A stretch of DNA of 64,000 bases from contig NC_081828.1 of assembly GCF_030867095.1 (NCBI RefSeq), forward strand, positions 218,891,978 to 218,955,977, given 5' to 3'. Below, in pieces: positions 11,791-22,310 of the stretch. Source of the stretch: Alligator mississippiensis (taxonomy: Eukaryota > Chordata > Crocodylia > Alligatoridae). Below the pieces are notes generated by a model, which saw only the letters and a program-made list of their open reading frames with translations, made no database searches and was not told the DNA's origin. Within the stretch, counting starts at the first letter, position 1; the number at the start of each line of letters is the position of its first letter. A program made the translations under genes and the position numbers.

Positions 11791-11853
11791 CCAAGGTGAG
11801 GCCTTCTAAGAAAGCATCACAGTTGGGTGGATGGGGCATTTCGTGTGCATTAC
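11791..11853 (-). other. 63-nt splice-bounded cassette, copy e (acceptor altered)
   Basis: The donor reads gtaaat. The acceptor 'cttctag' has become 'cttctaa', which would shift any splice by one base. The phase-1 frame is still open and reads HEMPHPPNCDAFLEGLTL, whereas frame 0 has a stop. This copy is one of three that single out phase 1. Confidence 0.5.
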
Positions 11854-11883
11854 TTAGAAGGGGAAGGAAAAGCAGACAATTGG

Positions 11884-12846
11884 CTAAAGGGAGCCACCCC
11901 TTGGACCAATACTCTTCAATATCTTCATCAGCGACTTGGACGAGGGAGTAAAGTGTACTCTGTCCAAGTTTGCAGATGACACAAAGCTATGGGGAGAAGT
12001 GGACATGCCGGAGGGCAGGGAACAGCTGCAAGCAGACCTGGAAATGTTGGACAAGTAGGCAGAAAACAACAGGATGCAGTTCAACAAGGAGAAATGCAAA
12101 GTGCTGCACCTAGGGAGGAAAAATGTCCAGCACACCTACAGCCTAGAAAATGACCTGCTGGGTGGAAAGGGACCTTGGAGTCCTAGTGGACTCCAAGATG
12201 AACATGAGCCGGCAGTGTGACGAAGCCATCAGAAAAGCCAATGGCACTTTATCGTGCATCAGCAGATGCATGACGAACAGATCCAAGGAGGTGATACTTC
12301 CCCTCTATCGGGCGCTGGTCAGACCGCAGTTGGAGTACTGCGTGCAACTTTGGGTGCCGCACTTCAAGAGGGATGCGGATAACCTGGAGAGGGTCCAGAG
12401 AAGGGCCACTCGTATGGTTAAGGGCTTGCAGACCAAGCCCTATGAGGAGAGACTAGAGAACCTGGACCTTTTCAGCCTCCGCAAGAGAAGGTTGAGAGGC
12501 GACCTTGTGGCTGCCTATAAGTTCATCACGGGGGCACAGAAGGGAATTGATGAGGCTCTACTCACCAAGGCATCCCTGGGGGTCAGAAGAAATAATGACC
12601 ACAAGCTAGCAGAGAGCAGATTTAGACTGGACATTAGGAGGAACTTCTTCACAGTTCGAGTGGCCAAGGTCTGGAACGGGCTCCTAAGGGAGGTGGTGCT
12701 CTCCCCTACCCTGGGGGTCTTCAAGAGTAGGTTAGATAGGCATCTAACTGGGGTCATCTAAACCCAGCACTCTTTCCTGCCTATGCAGGGATCGGTCTCG
12801 AGGATCTATTGAGGTCCTTTCGACCCTAAAATCTATGAATCTATGA
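11884..12846 (+). mobile_element. CR1 LINE, 5'-truncated copy with intact 3' end
   Basis: The copy starts near the end of the reverse transcriptase core, with the catalytic box intact as [13 protein letters not shown] near 11968. It has a stop in DK*AENN and an 11-base deletion near 12165 relative to the copy at 62270, which shifts the frame. It then reads openly from 12150 to 12761 through KMNMSRQ, ALVRPQLEYCVQLW and RRLRGDLVAAYKFITGA. The 3' UTR ends in 'aatctatgaatctatg' near 12846. The array unit resumes directly on both sides. Confidence 0.92.
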
Positions 12847-13122
12847 AAAAAAACCACCCAGGAAGGTGGGGTTTCCTTTCCAGCAGGGACAAAATTTCTG
12901 GTCCTGAGCCAGGGGCTGTGTTAGACTGGCTATGATGTCTGGTTGCTCCCATGTAAGTAAAAATGGACCAGCATTGCGACTCCCGTGTTTAACTGAATGT
13001 TCCAAAACCTACATAGCAGCCGTCTCCAACCATTCAAGTGACATAAATTAATCTCCCTCATTAGCAGTTTGATAATTGGGACATGGCCACAATTGGAGAA
13101 GGCAGGTGAATCGCTGTCTTAC

Positions 13123-13159
13123 CGACTGTGGACCTGGACTTTTGATTGCCACCTCTACT
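13123..13159 (-). other. 37-nt splice-bounded block
   Basis: The acceptor 'tttttgtcag' and donor gtaaga are intact. Phase 0 reads SRGGNQKSRSTV; phase 1 hits a stop at once. Confidence 0.4.
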
Positions 13160-13383
13160 CTGACAAAAAAGCAGGATGATGAGATCCTGCCTTGATGGAC
13201 TTCAGTGGCTGAGCCAGAAGGAAAAGGCCCACCTTTTCCCTCAAACTCAATGAAAGGAGTTTGCTTTCCCAGAGAGGGAAACTGGTAGGGGCTTGTGCAG
13301 CTGCATGGAGGTGCAGAGGTGGCCTGACCCCAGTTGAGGTTTAGAGGATTGTGCAGAAGAGATCTGAAAATGATGAGACTTAC

Positions 13384-13446
13384 CCAAGGTGAGGTCTGGC
13401 ACAGTTGTGTCACAGTTCGGTGACTGCAGAGTTTCATGAGCACTAC
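13384..13446 (-). other. 63-nt splice-bounded cassette, copy f
   Basis: The acceptor 'ccttttag' and donor gtaagt are present. The phase-1 frame reads SAHETLQSPNCDTTVPDLTL. Confidence 0.55.
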
Positions 13447-15096
13447 CTAAAAGGGGAAGGAGAAGTAGAGAACTGGCTATGGAGATCTGCCCCAGGAAGG
13501 TGGGGTTTCCTCTCCAGCAGGTTCAAAATCCCGGACCAAGGCAGTCAGCTATGTTAGATTGGCTATGGTGTATGGTCGCTCTCATGTTAGCTAATGTGGA
13601 GTAGCACTGGGACTCCGGTGTTTAAATTAATGCTGACTGTGTGGTATACACGAGCATGACCAGAGAAGGAGTTTACTCTGAAATTACAAAGGGCAGCTAG
13701 AACTAAGGATGGATCACATTTAGGGTCTGTGAGGTTGTCAGTCCAATTAAAGAGAACGTTTGGTGCCGTAGGTATGAGACAGTCTACAAGAACTCATAAC
13801 ACTGTGTTGGTGTACTAAGGAAAGGCTCTCACCAAAGAATTTTACCCCAGAACAGCTCATGTGGTAAGGGCAGGGTAGAAGAATTGAATAGCCCTGTGAA
13901 GAGGTGAGGAGTGTATCTGTGTTGCAAGAAAACCAACAGATCAACCTCCTGATCTTTATTTTCTCATTAGGTTTTCTTCAAAGTCAAAGGTGTGCCAGGT
14001 GGGTACCAAGAAGGAGAAGCAATGCCTTGGAGGATTGGCTGCAACAGATTTTTCTATGGGAGCCTCAGACTTCTACAATCACATTGCTAAGTTTGGGACC
14101 CCCCCCACCCCCAAGTTACACCCCTCCCACCATTTGCTGCATTGAATTGGATTGCTCCTGCCTCCACTGCTATTTATGCAGCTTTTAAACCTTTTACTTA
14201 CAAAGATCCCTGATGCAGCCTGTACATGAACAAGCAGGACACTAGGGACATGAGTGCTGCATGGAGAGGTCTAAATTGACTTACTCTCCATTTCAATCCA
14301 AATTCCATCAAGTCCACAAGCCCTTAGCTGGGGGACAAGAGTAACAAGTCACATGGCATGGAGCAAAAGCTTCTACCCACTTTTTAGCCAAATAGTGTAA
14401 TGGGTGGGGCACCAGCCCATACTACTGGGGACCTGCAATTTGGGTCCCCTGTAGTCAGAGAACCTTGAAATCCACATTTACCCCTTCCTAGCAGTGCATC
14501 CTAGGATATGAGCTCACAGTCTTGTTCTGTGCAGGACAATTACCCTATTTTCAACTCCCTTCTGGAGGCTGGACTGGAATTGGAGATCCCTGAGGCTCTC
14601 CAGTCCTTTAGTGTCAACAAATATCAGGGAACTCCCCTGATAAGTGTGTGCATTCCTCCCCACTACACCCAATGCACATGCCCACCAGGATGCTGTCACG
14701 TGACTCCTGTCATTTCTTACTCCATGAGTTCAGTCATAAGACTGTAAGGTTAAGAGGGACTTCACATGGTGATAGAGTCCAGTCCACTGCACCAGGCAGG
14801 ATTCTCCATGATTAAGCCATCCCAGCCAAGTGTCTGTCCAACACAGGATCAGAGGAAAGTAGGGCTGGAAGGGACTTCATGAGGTCATTGTATAGAAGAG
14901 ATCTTGATCTAACGGGGCACCAGCAGGTATGCCGGTAATGGTGCGATTGGAGTTGATTAGAGCTGCATGTACATGCTTGAAAGGTGGAATTTGATCTGGC
15001 CCTGGGTCATTCTGTCATAGGTAAGGTGGTCTGTGCAGATAGAAATCTTGGACACTTAATTTGGCAACCATAATCATCATCTTTTAACTTTTTCAG

Positions 15097-15305
15097 GGGG
15101 TTTCAGCCTTGTTAGACTCTAGCTGCCCCCTAACCCCATTGAGCAATGCCAGGTCTCAGTTTTCATGTATTTTTTGCTTATGGAAAAATACCAGAGCATG
15201 TCTTCTGTTGCAAAGAGCTCAGAAGAACCAGAGCAGGGCACAAGGTGTTTGGCACAGTGGGTTGCTATTTGCAGGCTCCGAGGTCATTCTGTAAAGCATG
15301 TGCAG
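15097..15305 (+). other. 209-nt copy of the plus-strand splice-bounded block
   Basis: This is homologous to 2326-2535 with the same acceptor ('ctttttcag') and donor (gtgcag/gtattc). One base is missing in the CCCC tract near 15130, so the frame is shifted. Confidence 0.3.
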
Positions 15306-15901
15306 GTATTCACACACTTCACAGGGCTCCTAATGTTGGTGCCTTACTTATGGGTAGGATTCTGCATTGCAGGTGCAGGGGTTAAACAGGTCTGGGCAGT
15401 CACCACCATTCCCTGCCCCTTGTGCATGCTTTTCCCTCTTTCACACCTCATAGTTACTTCCCTTGCCCTGAGCAAGGACTTGAAGTGGTTCTGCCCAAGA
15501 AGGGTGTTGCCTTCTCGCACCACCATGCTTTTGCCAACAAGGATGTGTCACTTCATTTTATTGCTGCCTGTGCAGGGTGGGAACAAGCCTGATGGTCACA
15601 ACATCTCTGCACAGGAAGGAATGATGAATGGAATTGGTATACAATTATTAATTACCCCAAGTGACCATGCTATACAGAAGCAAGTGACCAGGATAATTGG
15701 AAGCTGCCTTAATAGGCTTCGGTGGCTGAGCCAGAAGGAAAAGGCCCACCTTTTCACTCAAACTGAACGAAAGGAGTTTATTTTCCCCAACACGGGAAAC
15801 TGGAAAGAGCTTGTGCAGCTGCTCGGAGGTGCAGTGATGACTTGACCCCAGTTGGGGATTAGAGGATTGTGCAGAAGAGATCTGAAAGTGGTGAGACTTA
15901 C

Positions 15902-15964
15902 CCAAGTTGAGATCTGGCACAAGAGTGTCACAGCTCGGGGACTGCGGTTTTTCTTGAGCATTAC
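15902..15964 (-). other. 63-nt splice-bounded cassette, copy g
   Basis: The acceptor 'cttctag' and donor gtaagt are present. The phase-1 frame reads NAQEKPQSPSCDTLVPDLNL. Confidence 0.55.
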
Positions 15965-17339
15965 CTAGAAGGGGAAGGAGAAACAGGGAATTGGCTAAGG
16001 GGAGCAGCCCCAGGAAGGTGGGGTTTGCTCTCCAGTGGGGGCAAAATACCAGGACTGATCCAGGGGACTGTATTAGATTGGCTATGGTGTATGGTCACTC
16101 CCATGTTAGCTAATGTGGAGTAGCCCTCGGACTCTGGTGTTTGAATCAATGCTGACTGTGTGGTATAAACGAGCATGACCAGAGAAGGAATTTACTCTGA
16201 AATTACAAAGGGTGAACAGAACTAAGCATGGATCACATTTGGGGCTTATGAAGTTGCCAGCCCAATTAAAGACAACATTCAGTGCCGCAGGTACTAGACA
16301 GTCTGCAAGAACTCATCAGGTTGTGGTGGTGTACTAAAAAAGTTGCTAGCCAAAGAATTTCACCTGAGAACAGCTGGTGTGGTAAGGGCAGGGTAGGGGG
16401 ATTGAGCAGTCCTGTGAAAAGGTCACCTGGCTATCTGTGTTGCAATGAAAACCAACAGATTAACCTCCTGATATTTATTTTCTCTTTTGGTTTTCTTCAA
16501 TATCAAAGGTGTGCCAGGTGGGTACCAAGACGGACAAGGAATTCCTTTGCTGATTGGCTGTGACACGTTTTTCTGTGGGAGCCTCAGACTTCTACACTCA
16601 GTGGGCGAAAGCTTCTATCCGTTTTTCAGCCAAAAAGCCTAATAAGTTGGACACTTGCCTGTACTACTGGGGACCTGTGATTTGGGACCCCTGTAGTCAG
16701 AGAACCTGTGAACCCACATTTCCCTCTTCCTAGCAGTGCATTCTGGGTTATGAGCCCACAGTCTTGTTCTGTGCCAGGACAATGGCCCTGTCTTCAACTC
16801 CCTTTTGGAGGCTGGAACGGAGTCTGAGATCCCTGAGGCTCTCCAGGCCTTTGGTGTTAGCAAATATCAGTGAACTTCCCTGATAAATGTGTGCATTCCT
16901 CCCTTCTACACCCAATATGCATGTCCACCAGGCTGCTGTCACATTACTGCTGTCATTTGTTCCTCTATGAGCTCAGTCATAAGACTGTAAGATTAGAAGG
17001 AACTTCACATGGTCATCTAGTCCAGCCCCCTGCTTTGGGCAGGATCGTCCCCAATTAAAGTAGCCCAGCCAAGTGTTGGTCCAACACACGGTCATAGGAA
17101 AGTAGCACTGGAAGGTACTTTATGGGGTCTTTGTATCAAAGAGGTCTTGATTTAATGGGGTACCAACAAGTGTTCAGTTAATGATGTGATAGCAGCTGAA
17201 TGGGGTTGCACTTGAGTGCTTGAAAGGTGGAATCTGATCTGACCCTGGGTCATTCTGTCATAAGTAACATGGTCTGTGCAGACAGACATTATAGGCACCT
17301 GACTTGGCAACCTTAAACATCATCATCTAACTTTTGCAG

Positions 17340-17546
17340 AGGTTTTCAACATTGCTAGACTCCAGCTGGCCCCTCCCCCATTGAACTATGCCATGTCTCA
17401 GCTTTCATGTGTTTTTTGCTTATAGAAAAATACCAGAGCATGTCTTCTTCTGCAAAGAGCTCAGAAGAACCAGAGCAGGGCACAAGGTGTTTGACACAAT
17501 GGATTCCCATTTGCAATTTCTAGGCTTATTCTGTAAAGCATGTGCA
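17340..17546 (+). other. 207-nt copy of the plus-strand splice-bounded block
   Basis: The borders are as in 2326-2535 (acceptor 'cttttgcag', donor cag/gtattc), but internal indels break the frame. Confidence 0.25.
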
Positions 17547-17899
17547 GGTATTCACACACTTCACAGGGATGCTTATGTTGGTGCCTGACTTCTTTTTAGG
17601 GTCTTTCATTGCAGGCATGGCGGTTAAACAGGTCTGTGGTATGGATTGCTATGATTCCCTGCCCCTTGTGCATGTCTTGCCCTGTTTCATGCCTCATGGT
17701 TACTGACCTTGCCCTGAGTCAGGCTTAAATTAGTTCTGCCCAAGGAGGGTGGTGCCTTCTCCCACCACTATGCTTGCCACTATGCTTGCCAACAAGGATG
17801 CGTTCCTTCAGTTTATTTTTGTCCTGATGAATTGAATCGTGGCATATGAGGGTGTCAGCCTGTCACACTGGCCAGGTCAGGTGTGTCATATTAATGTGT

Positions 17900-17925
17900 G
17901 TGCACGCGCATGCATGCGCGTGCAC
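17900..17925. repeat. 26-bp perfect palindrome of alternating purine-pyrimidine
   Basis: The sequence is self-complementary around the centre at 17912/17913 and alternates CG/CA/TG steps. Such DNA can form Z-DNA or a cruciform. Confidence 0.9.
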
Positions 17926-18563
17926 GCGCGTGACTGATTTGGTGGTTGTGTAACTGAGCCCAAGTGAAACTGAATCCTGCCAGATAGCTGCATTAGGGTA
18001 TGAGGACATCCAGAAGGAAGAGATACAGCTCCGTATAGAAACACAAGCAGCACATTGATAGAATTACAGAGACCCTAGAAACATACCCGTAATAAATGAG
18101 CAAACCCCAAAGTGATGGGCAAATCTGGTAACAGATGTTCAGCAGCTGCAAATTTCTGTGGTGTCCTGGGGGTAGGAACAAGCTTCATGGTCACAACATC
18201 TTTCCAAAGGAAGGAAAGATGACTGGAACTGATATACAATTTTTAATTATTCTTAGCGACCATGCTATAGAGTGGGGCCAAGAGGCCCAGAATAAACAGG
18301 CCAACAATTCTCAGCCAGGGTGCTGTGGCCCTCTTGGGTGCCTTCAGAAACTTTGAAGGGCTCTTCACGGTGCCCTACAATATTAGCACTGCGAGTGTGC
18401 AAGCTTGATTCAGAAGATAAACCCAGGGACTGTAAATAGGAATCCACAGAGGTCAAACCATGCTGCCCTGCTGAAAGTAGTAGCTCAAATATCTGAGCTC
18501 TTTGTAACAGAAGACTAGCACGAGGGTTTGATTGTAGTAAAAAAGAGTGACAAGTAAGAGCTT

Positions 18564-18711
18564 CCATCCAGGAACTGCTGAACCAAATGCTGAAACCTCC
18601 TTAGCCTGACGAAGGGTTTTTGAACCCGAAAGCTTGCTTAATAACTATTCTCCAACTATTCAGGTTGGTCTAATAAAAGATATCAAATTCACCCAAGGAA
18701 CCTTGTCTGCC
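18564..18711 (+). mobile_element. SINE-like tail insertion with 13-bp target duplication
   Basis: A 148-bp piece is flanked by the perfect direct repeat 'acaagtaagagct' at 18551-18563 and 18712-18724. It contains the box 'ctgacgaagggtttttgaac' then 'cgaaagcttgc' and 'ggtctaataaaagatatca', also found in both halves of the palindrome at 42406-42612. The target duplication length and the missing 5' part suggest LINE-mediated insertion of a truncated element. Confidence 0.75.
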
Positions 18712-18967
18712 ACAAGTAAGAGCTGGCATTTTCCAAAGGGGGCATAGAATCTATCAAGAGGTTCTTTGAGATGGTGGGGGGCAAGGGGAGAAGTCTTGAG
18801 TCAAGGGGACAAGTCTTGAGTCCACTTGCTGCCACATACGCGTGGGCCCCAAAACATACCTGCCAGCCCTCAGGCCATTCAAGTGCCCAAAACTCATCTC
18901 CCTCATTAGCGGTTTTATCATTGGGACAAGGACACAATTGGAGAAGACAGATGAATTGCTGTCTTAC

Positions 18968-19004
18968 ATGCTGTGGAACTAGCTTTTTTACTCCAATCGG
19001 TGCT
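18968..19004 (-). other. 37-nt splice-bounded block
   Basis: The acceptor 'cttttgtcag' and donor gtaaga are intact. Phase 0 reads STDWSKKASSTA; phase 1 has a TAA. Confidence 0.45.
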
Positions 19005-19214
19005 CTGACAAAAGAGCAGGATGATGGGAAGCTTCCTTGATAGGCTTCGGTGGCTGAGCCAGAAGGAGAAGGCCCTGGGGTCACGTGAGTTTGTTTTCCC
19101 TGAGTGGGGAAACCAGTAGTGGCTGGTACACGTTCACAGAGGTACAGTGATGACCTGTTCCCAGTCGGGGGTCAGAGTATTATGCACGGGAGATCTGAAA
19201 CTGGTGAGACTTAC

Positions 19215-19277
19215 CTGAGGTGATATCTGGCAGAAGAGTTTCACTGTCCAGTGAATGTGGCATTTTTGGAGATTTAC
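19215..19277 (-). other. 63-nt splice-bounded cassette, copy h
   Basis: The acceptor 'catctag' and donor gtaagt are present. The phase-1 frame reads KSPKMPHSLDSETLLPDITS. Confidence 0.55.
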
Positions 19278-19397
19278 CTAGATGGGGAAGGAGAAGCAGA
19301 GAATCAGCTAAGGCGATCTGCCCAGGAAGATGGGGTTTCCTCTCCAGCAGGGACAAAATAGCAGGACTGAGCCAGGGGGCTGTGTTAGCTGTCTTAC

Positions 19398-19434
19398 CTG
19401 CTGCAGAACTGGCCTTTTTACTCCCACCACTGCT
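19398..19434 (-). other. 37-nt splice-bounded block
   Basis: Both splice borders are intact. Phase 0 reads SSGGSKKASSAA. Confidence 0.45.
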
Positions 19435-19638
19435 CTGACAAAAGAGCAGGGTTATGGGAAGCTGCCTTGAGAGGCTTCGGTGGCTGAGCCAGAAGGAAAA
19501 GGCCGGGGGTCACGTGAGTTTGTTTTCCCAGAGTGGGGAAACCAGTAGTGGCTGGTACAGGTGCACAGAGATACAGTGCTCACCTGTTCCCAGTCGAGGG
19601 TCAGAGGATAATGCAGAGGAGATCTGAAAGCGACTTAC

Positions 19639-19701
19639 CAGAGGTGTGGTCTATCACAGGAGTGTCACTGTCTGGTGAATGTGACATTTCTTGAGATTTA
19701 C
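19639..19701 (-). other. 63-nt splice-bounded cassette, copy i
   Basis: Both splice borders are intact. The phase-1 frame reads KSQEMSHSPDSDTPVIDHTS. Frame 0 has a stop here, as in copies a and e, so only phase 1 is open in all ten. Confidence 0.6.
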
Positions 19702-19822
19702 CTAGAAGGGGAAGGAGAAGAAGAGAATTGGCTAATGGGATCTGCCCTGGGAAGACAGGGTTTCCTCTCCAGTAGGGACAAAATAGCAGGACTGAGCCAG
19801 GGGGCTGTGTTACCTGTCTTAC

Positions 19823-19859
19823 ATGCTGCAGAACTGGCATTTTTACTCCCACCGCTGCT
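19823..19859 (-). other. 37-nt splice-bounded block
   Basis: Both splice borders are intact (acceptor 'gcttttgtcag', donor gtaaga). Phase 0 reads SSGGSKNASSAA. Confidence 0.45.
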
Positions 19860-20069
19860 CTGACAAAAGCACAGGATGATGGAAAGCTACCTTGATAGGC
19901 TTCAGTGGCTGAGCCAGAAGGAAAAGGCCTGGGCGTCATGTGAGTTTGTTTTCCCGGGGAGGGGAAACTGGTAGGGGCATGCACAGCTGCATGGAGGTGC
20001 AAGGATGACCCAACCACAGTCAGAGATCAGAGGATCTCACAAAGGAGATCTGAGAGTGATGAGACTTAC

Positions 20070-20132
20070 CCAAGGTGACATCTGGCACAAGAGTGTCACA
20101 ATCTGGTGAATGCGGCGTTTCAGGAGCATTAC
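20070..20132 (-). other. 63-nt splice-bounded cassette, copy j
   Basis: The acceptor 'ccttttag' and donor gtaagt are present. The phase-1 frame reads NAPETPHSPDCDTLVPDVTL. Confidence 0.6.
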
Positions 20133-20304
20133 CTAAAAGGGGAAGGAGAAGCAAAGAATTATCTAGGGGATCTGCCCCAAGAAGATGGGGTTTTCTCTCC
20201 AGTGGGGACAATATACCAGAACTGAGCTAGTTAGATTGGCTATGTTTTATTGTCATGCTCATGCAAGTTAATATGGAATAGCACTGGGACTCCAGTGTTT
20301 AATT

Positions 20305-21232
20305 CAGGCTTGTCCAACATATGGCCTGTGGCCTGCCATGCGGCCCGCTAAGCCATTTTATCTGGCCTGCAGCAGTGGCATTAGTGTGCAGGGCTGCAGT
20401 GGCGGTGGTGTGTGGGGCCACCGTGGAGCATGGAGCCGCGGCTGTGGTGGTGGAGCGCGGAGCCGCGTTAGCGGCAGTAGAGCATGGGGCCACAGCGGCG
20501 GTGGCAGCGCCGGCAGAGCCACGGTGGCAGAGTGTGGAGCTGTGGTGGGGCCGTTGCAGAGTGTGGAGCCACGGTGGTGGCGGCGGACTGTGGAGCTGTG
20601 GTGGTGGTCGTGGAGCGCAGAGCCGTGGCGGGGGAGTGCGGAGCTACGGCGGCAGTGGTGGCAGCACTGGGGGAGCTGCGGTGGCAGTGTGAGGAGCTGT
20701 GGCAGCAGCGGCAGGGCCACTGCAGAGCACAGATCCATAGCGGCGGCAGTGAGGCAGCAACAGCTGGGCAGCAACAGCTGGGGAGCAGCGAGGCGGGCAG
20801 GGCTGGGCTGTGGGGCCCAGCTGGCATCAAGGGGAGGGGAGCTGCTTACCCCCATGGGGCCTGGCTCATCAGTGAGCCAGGTCCTGCTGCAGCTGCCACA
20901 AGGGCTGTGCAGAGCAGGGCTGCTCCAGTCATGCCTGATTGGACGAGCTGGGGACGGGCTCCGCCCCTTGCCCTGGCATGTGGCTGGGGGAGCTGCGGCA
21001 TGGCCTGCACCCTGCCCACATGTGTGGTGGATGGAGGCACGGGGTAAGTTCCCATGTGGAGCAGACCCATTTCATTGTCACTTCCTGCAACTTCATAGGT
21101 GTCAAAAGTCACATGACATCATTTCCTGATGTGATGTCACTTCCTGTGAGGTTTTGAATATGGCTTACTGGCCCACTGGGTGATAAAAAGTTTGTGATCC
21201 GGCCCCACAGTCAAAAAGGTTGAACACCCCTG
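20305..21232. mobile_element. Non-autonomous hAT element, 928 bp, perfect 8-bp TSD
   Basis: The element is flanked by the direct repeat 'gtttaatt' at 20297-20304 and 21233-21240. The ends are inverted repeats, caggcttgtccaac and, read from the right, caggggtgttcaac. The core, about 20390-20790, is a very GC-rich array of degenerate 'gtggagcc/ggcggtgg' motifs without transposase homology. Stops are rare in that composition, so long open frames appear on both strands; they are not genes. Confidence 0.93.
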
Positions 21233-21617
21233 GTTTAATTCAGTGCCAACTGTGCGGTATACACAAGCATAACCAGAGAACAAATTTACTCTGAAATTAA
21301 AAAGGGTGCATAGAACTAAGGATGGATCAAAATGGGGCCTCTTAGTATGTCAGTCCAATTAAAGAAATGAAAACCAACAGATCCACCTCCTGATATTTAT
21401 TAATTCTTTCAGTTTTCTTCAACATCATGTGTCTGCTAGGCAAGTACCAAAACAGTAAGAAAGTCCTGGCCAAATTTTATGAACACATTTCCTATGTTGG
21501 CACCACAATGTTACAATCACATTGCTAAATGGTTGAACACGCCTGGTTACACACCCCCTCACCTTTGTTTAAATAAATTGGATTGTTCCAGCCTCCACTG
21601 CAATTCATGCAGCTTTC

Positions 21618-22066
21618 AACAGGCTCGCACTGTGCAGCTGCCACATCCAGGAACACCCCTCTAGCTACTGCCAAAGGGCTGTTCTTGGGGCATCCCCCTT
21701 TTGGGGAGGCAGGTCATTAAGCCCTGGTGAGAAACACTTGAAGAGGCATGTCCCTCTCCTCCCTGCAATGGCTGCACCCATGGTAGAGTCAGTGGGCTGT
21801 GCCCAGGCATGGCTATTTGGGTAGCACAGCCCAGGCACATGCAATATGCGATTCTGCCTCCACCACCTTGAGGCGCTTTCTTTCTGAGCTGAGCACAATA
21901 TGGCAGTGAAACTGTGGTGCCTCCAGTGACCATCTTACCACTAAAGGCCCCTTCCTCTGCTCTGGGTTTCTTTTCTTCTATCTTGCCCTGAAATATGGGA
22001 AATAAACAGTGTTATTTATGTCCTTGATGCTCAGAGTACACAGAAACACACTCATTAGGAAAGGGA
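21618..22066. other. Unassigned stretch right of the array
   Basis: I see no array homology, coding signal or recognised repeat here. Confidence 0.4.
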
Positions 22067-22310
22067 TCATAGGTTTCATAGGTTTCATAGGCATTAGGGC
22101 TGGAAGGGACCTCGGAAGATCATCGAGTCCAGCCCCCCGCCCAAAGGGCAGGACGTCAGCTGGGGTCATAGGATCCCAGCAAGATAAGCATCCAGTTTCA
22201 TCTTGAAGGTGTTCAATGAAGGCGCTTGAACCACCTCCGGTGGCAGGCTGTTCCAGACCTTGGGGGCTCGGACAGTAAAGAAATTCTTCCTTATGTCCAT
22301 CCTGAAATTC
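22067..22310 (-). mobile_element. CR1 LINE 3' end
   Basis: This is a reverse-oriented CR1 tail. The plus strand begins with 'cataggtttcataggtttcatagg', here split as repeats of 'cataggttt', then 'ctggaagggacctcggaaga'. The minus frame carries EEFLYCPSPQGLEQP and GLDDLPRSLPAL, the remains of the ORF2 end and 3' UTR. Confidence 0.85.

Larger units (their letters stand above)
10852..15544. repeat. Tandem array unit 4, interrupted by CR1
   Basis: The unit contains two cassette subunits (11552-11853 and 13123-13446) separated by a 0.96-kb CR1. The remaining unit sequence then runs to about 15544. Confidence 0.85.
15545..18134. repeat. Tandem array unit 5, shortened
   Basis: The 37-nt block and part of the middle of the unit (near 16597) are missing. 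Bases about 17815-18125 are not unit sequence and contain a Z-DNA-like palindrome. Confidence 0.8.
18135..21617. repeat. Tandem array unit 6 (last), with triplicated cassette subunit
   Basis: This unit has three 37-nt/63-nt subunits with a period of about 415-430 bases (18968-20132). It is split by the hAT element at 20305-21232. After that the unit resumes at 21241, with a small deletion near 21365. Homology to the array ends at about 21617. Confidence 0.82.

Noticed and set aside
20338..21129. 263-codon plus frame and several minus frames in the GC-rich hAT core
   Set aside because: Both strands are open because of composition; the peptides are low-complexity and lie inside a transposon with defined ends.
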